Positions 60,841 to 64,000 of a stretch of 64,000 bases of DNA are shown piece by piece. The DNA is taken from the NCBI GenBank assembly GCA_965197375.1, contig CBDAMZ010000006.1:62001-126000 (forward strand), given 5' to 3'. Every line of letters starts with the position of its first letter. Position 1 is the first letter of the stretch. Source of the DNA: CBDAMZ01 sp965197375 (GTDB lineage Bacteria; Acidobacteriota; Vicinamibacteria; Vicinamibacterales; UBA8438). The notes under the pieces were generated by a model. It was not told the DNA's origin. It worked only from the letters and a program-made list of their open reading frames with translations, and ran no database searches. Both the position numbers and the translations under genes were made by a program.

Positions 60841-63747
60841 CTAGGCTCCATGACACTTCTTGTATTTTTTTCCACTGCCGCACGGGCAGGGTTCGTTTCG
60901 ACCCACCTTCGGCATGTCCCGTCTGACGGTCTTAACAACGGCATCATCACCGCCGGTTCGCGCTGGCCGTGCGTCACCGCCGGCCGTGACGGCCTCGCCA
61001 ACGCCGGCAAAGGCTAGGGTAGCGTCGCCTGAAGCGTTGAATGACAGCGGGGAGGCACGCCGGATGGCTGGCTGACGTGCCGCTGCGTAACGCCCAGACT
61101 GGCCCTGAGCTGCCGGGCGCAGGCGCCAGAGATAGCGGATCATTTCTTCATCGATCCGCGTTTTCATCGCCTGGAACATAGTGAAGCTTTCGCGTTTGTA
61201 TTCGACCAACGGATCCCGCTGCCCGTAGCCGCGCAGGCCAATCCCTTCCTTTAGGTGATCGAGCCCGTACAAGTGGTCCTTCCACTGCGAATCGACAACT
61301 TGGAGCATGATGTCGTGTTCAACCCGACGGAGCACGCTGGCGTCGATGAGGGCTTCTTTTTCTTTGTACTTTTCTTCGACTGCCGACCAGACGGCATCAC
61401 GTATCCCGTCGGCGCTCTTGTCGTCGAGGTCAAGGACGCTAAGGTGATCGCTCTCGAGCCCGAACATTTCACCCATTGACTGCTTGAGCGTCGAAATATC
61501 CCAATCCTCCGGCTCGATCTCAGGCCCGCAATAGGCCTCGATGGTGTCATCAATAACGCCTTCGGCCAGCGCCATTAGATACGCTCGGCTATCGACTGCG
61601 CTGTCGTCGTCGAGCTTGATCCGGCCTTTGAGGAGCTCCCTTCGCAGCGCGTAAACGTTCTCGCGCTGCTTGTTCATGACGTCGTCGTACTCCAGCAAGT
61701 GCTTCCGAACTGAGAAGTGCTGTGCCTCAACTTGCTTCTGTGCCCGCTCGATTGCCTTGGTGACCATCTTGTGCTCGATGGGCACGCCTTCTTCCATCCC
61801 CAGCCGTTCCATTAGGCCAGAGATGCGGTCTGAGCCGAAGATCCGCATCAGGTCGTCTTCGAGCGAGAGGTAGAACCGCGATGAGCCCGGATCGCCTTGG
61901 CGCCCAGCTCGTCCGCGGAGCTGGTTATCGATGCGGCGGGCTTCGTGCCGTTCGGTGCCGATGATATGAAGCCCGCCAGCACGAACGACCGCATCGTGCT
62001 CAGCCCTTGTTTGTGCCATGAAATGCTCAAAAATTCGTTCCCATTTACCCCGAGGCACGCGGTAGAAACCCTCGTGGAAGAAATACACAAAATCCGAGTC
62101 GTCGACGAAGTGGGCTTCGCCGTCGGGGAGCCGCTCGGCGATCTCTTCGGCAAGGGTTTGGCGTCTCGCCATGTGTTCGGGGTTGCCACCCAGTAGAATG
62201 TCAGTGCCACGGCCGGCCATGTTCGTTGCGATCGTGACAGCGCCCTGCCGGCCAGCTTGGGCAACGATCTCTGCTTCCTGCTCGTGATATTTCGCGTTTA
62301 GAACGACATGCTTGATGCCTCGTCGTTTCAGCAAGGTCGCTAATCGCTCTGACCTTTCGATCGAGACGGTTCCAGCAAGTACGGGCCGTCCCGCTTCCTG
62401 CTGCGTGAGGATGTCGTCGACGATAGCGCTGTACTTCTCTCGCTCGGTCCGGTAGATCGCGTCCGGCTCCTCGAGCCGGCGAAGCTGGCGGTTCGGTGGA
62501 ATAACGATGACGTCAAGTTCATAGATTTTTGCGAACTCCGGGGCTTCCGTCTCCGCGGTGCCGGTCATGCCGGCGAGTTTGTCGTACTTGCGGAAGTAGT
62601 TCTGGAAGGTGATTGTCGCGAGTGTTTGGTTCTCACGCTCGATTTTCACCTTCTCTTTCGCCTCGACCGCTTGGTGGAGCCCGTCACTCCAGCGCCGCCC
62701 TGGCATCAGTCGGCCGGTGAACTCGTCGACGATAACTACCTGCCCATCCTTGACCATGTAGTCCACGTCGCTTCTGAAGAGGGAGTGCGCCCGGAGTGCC
62801 TGATTGATGTGGTGGAGTAGTGGCATGTTGGCGGGATCGTAGAGCCCGCCTGGTTCGAGGCGATGAGCTAAGAGCTTCTCCGCCTTGGACATGCCGCTTT
62901 CGGTCAGCGTGACTGTTTTATGCTTTTCGTCCTTGAGAAAGTCACCCGTCTGCTCTAGGGCCTCACGCTGCTCGGTCGGCACGTTCCCTTGGGTGACTGC
63001 TCCTAGCTTGAGTCGTGGAATGATTCGGTCGACCTCATAGTAGAGTTCGGTCGATTGGGTGGCCGGACCGGAAATAATAAGGGGCGTCCGTGCCTCATCG
63101 ATCAGGATGCTGTCAACCTCATCGACGATAGTGAACCGATGCCAATGCTGCACGAACTGTGTTTCCTCAAACTTCATGTTGTCGCGGAGGTAGTCGAATC
63201 CGAATTCGTTGTTTGTGCCGTAAGTGATGTCGCACTTGTAGGCGGCCTGCCGCTCGGTGTCGAGCACGTTGTGCTGAATAACTCCAACGCTCATACCGAG
63301 AAAGCGGTAGATTCGACCCATCCACTCCGCATCGCGCCGCGCGAGGTAATCGTTGACCGTGACGACATGAACGCCCTTACCTTCGAGCGCGTTGAGATAC
63401 CCGGCCAATGTTGCCACGAGCGTTTTACCCTCGCCGGTCTTCATCTCGGCGATCTTCCCGCGGTGCAGCACTATCCCGCCGATCAGTTGGACGTCAAAAT
63501 GGCGCATCGCGAGCGTTCGTCGCCCCGCTTCCCGCACGACGGCGAATGCATCTACTAGGAGGTCATTAAGAGATGCTCCTTGATTGTGCCGCTCTCGAAA
63601 TTCGATCGTCTTGTCGTGCAGCTCGGTGTCGGAGAGCGCCAGCACGGTTGCCTCACGGGCGTTGATCTCCAAAACCAGCGGCCGAAGCCGCTTAAGCTCA
63701 CGCTCGTTCTGGGTACCGAAGACCTTCGCTAGGAGGATGTCGAGCAT
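60841..63747 (-). CDS. secA: Preprotein translocase ATPase SecA
   Basis: 968 aa. Motor of Sec export, at the membrane with SecYEG. Walker A in GKIAEMKTGEGKTLVATLAG, DEVDSILIDEARTPLIISG for Walker B, the preprotein cross-linking domain, GTDILLGGNPEHMARRQTLA, and ERHEARRIDNQLRGRAGRQG with the Arg finger region. A C-terminal SEC-C zinc tail (EPCPCGSGKKYKKCHG) binds SecB or ribosomes. Start as ATG at 63747. Leads a secA-guaB operon. Confidence 0.98.
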   Translation of the reverse strand: MLDILLAKVFGTQNERELKRLRPLVLEINAREATVLALSDTELHDKTIEFRERHNQGASLNDLLVDAFAVVREAGRRTLAMRHFDVQLIGGIVLHRGKIAEMKTGEGKTLVATLAGYLNALEGKGVHVVTVNDYLARRDAEWMGRIYRFLGMSVGVIQHNVLDTERQAAYKCDITYGTNNEFGFDYLRDNMKFEETQFVQHWHRFTIVDEVDSILIDEARTPLIISGPATQSTELYYEVDRIIPRLKLGAVTQGNVPTEQREALEQTGDFLKDEKHKTVTLTESGMSKAEKLLAHRLEPGGLYDPANMPLLHHINQALRAHSLFRSDVDYMVKDGQVVIVDEFTGRLMPGRRWSDGLHQAVEAKEKVKIERENQTLATITFQNYFRKYDKLAGMTGTAETEAPEFAKIYELDVIVIPPNRQLRRLEEPDAIYRTEREKYSAIVDDILTQQEAGRPVLAGTVSIERSERLATLLKRRGIKHVVLNAKYHEQEAEIVAQAGRQGAVTIATNMAGRGTDILLGGNPEHMARRQTLAEEIAERLPDGEAHFVDDSDFVYFFHEGFYRVPRGKWERIFEHFMAQTRAEHDAVVRAGGLHIIGTERHEARRIDNQLRGRAGRQGDPGSSRFYLSLEDDLMRIFGSDRISGLMERLGMEEGVPIEHKMVTKAIERAQKQVEAQHFSVRKHLLEYDDVMNKQRENVYALRRELLKGRIKLDDDSAVDSRAYLMALAEGVIDDTIEAYCGPEIEPEDWDISTLKQSMGEMFGLESDHLSVLDLDDKSADGIRDAVWSAVEEKYKEKEALIDASVLRRVEHDIMLQVVDSQWKDHLYGLDHLKEGIGLRGYGQRDPLVEYKRESFTMFQAMKTRIDEEMIRYLWRLRPAAQGQSGRYAAARQPAIRRASPLSFNASGDATLAFAGVGEAVTAGGDARPARTGGDDAVVKTVRRDMPKVGRNEPCPCGSGKKYKKCHGA

Positions 63748-63927
63748 CGGACTACGGGAAGGGCCGTCCCCCGCGGAACCGCAAACCGCAGGTGCTGAGG
63801 TTCGGTCTCACCTGCCGGATCCTGGCGGTGCATGGTGTGGGATGTGGTGAACGTAAGTATCACCAGATTCTAGGGAAGGGATCGACTATCCGTCAAGGTG
63901 AGGGAACCGCCGACGGTTGGGAAGGTG
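63748..63927. other. Short intergenic region upstream of secA
   Basis: About 180 bases between the secA start and the end of the peptidase gene on the same strand. No terminator or promoter with good scores is visible by eye. Confidence 0.35.
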
Positions 63928-64000
63928 CTAGTTAGCGGCGAGCGTACTGGTGTTCGGAAGGAGTCGAAGTGGGTTGATGGTGCGGCCGTTGGCCCAAACC
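63928..64000 (-). CDS. C-terminal end of a probable M23 metallopeptidase, cut by the window edge
   Basis: On the minus strand the last 23 visible codons read VWANGRTINPLRLLPN then TSTLAAN and a TAG at 63928-63930. This matches the usual end of M23 (LytM/Gly-Gly endopeptidase) domains, where HLHFEV is followed by a short basic stretch and NPLRFL. The metal-binding part lies outside the window. Assignment rests on this short match plus the known frequent placement of M23 genes next to secA. Confidence 0.45.
   Translation of the reverse strand, partial: VWANGRTINPLRLLPNTSTLAAN

Overview
The window is GC-rich bacterial chromosomal DNA. The mix of proteins is what I would expect of an Acidobacteriota (Vicinamibacteria-like) heterotroph: secreted FG-GAP/ASPIC (CRTAC1-type) lipoproteins beside TPR proteins and a multihaem cytochrome, an ACE-like M2 dipeptidase, a secreted gamma-glutamyltransferase, PadR with a HAAS-domain membrane protein, and Calx-beta/autotransporter debris. 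The phylum is an inference from gene content; no rRNA gene is present to prove it. I saw no CRISPR array and no origin of replication.

Region 1 (about 1-20.9 kb) is an accessory, heavily eroded block. It holds a HigBA-type toxin-antitoxin pair with its operator; remnants of a helicase, a LuxR-like regulator fused to an autotransporter, a second autotransporter, a Nudix hydrolase, an ankyrin protein and IS481, IS1-like and group II intron pieces; an intact IS6 element and a frameshifted IS630 element; and a tyrosine recombinase. The recombinase 3' end is repeated about 10.25 kb away in the same orientation. Between the two copies lie a PadR-HAAS pair, a PD-(D/E)xK nuclease-like gene facing an OGG-fold glycosylase-like gene, a macro-domain-like gene, and an XRE regulator divergent from a second nuclease-like gene killed by an amber codon. 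Many genes differ from intact by a single indel, so decay looks recent.

Region 2 (20.9-33.8 kb) is the most distinctive functional block. It has an asparaginase-like protein whose catalytic Asp is replaced, then two divergent operons: CRTAC1 lipoprotein + TPR lipoprotein on the minus strand, and pentahaem cytochrome-TPR + CRTAC1 protein + a 1176-residue TPR/FG-GAP/ASPIC lipoprotein on the plus strand. The signals place the products at the cell envelope, suggesting a surface-exposed or periplasmic assembly linked to electron transfer. Its function is unknown.

Region 3 (33.8-64 kb) is largely housekeeping and intact: initiator tRNA-fMet, an FtsB-like protein, cutA, a DedA/YqaA protein, a DUF2007-RNase III fusion, an AAA ATPase divergent from purA, a glycosidase-like protein, the M2 peptidase, ggt, a hypothetical-lldP-cupin operon, ald, a Rieske ferredoxin, a Tat-exported class V aminotransferase, gcvT-gcvH-gcvP, a class IV aminotransferase, nnr, tsaE, and the secA-guaB pair followed by the edge of a probable M23 peptidase gene. 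Peptide and amino-acid use is the recurring theme: extracellular or periplasmic peptidases (M2, GGT), asparaginase, alanine dehydrogenase, glycine cleavage and aminotransferases, with lactate import alongside.
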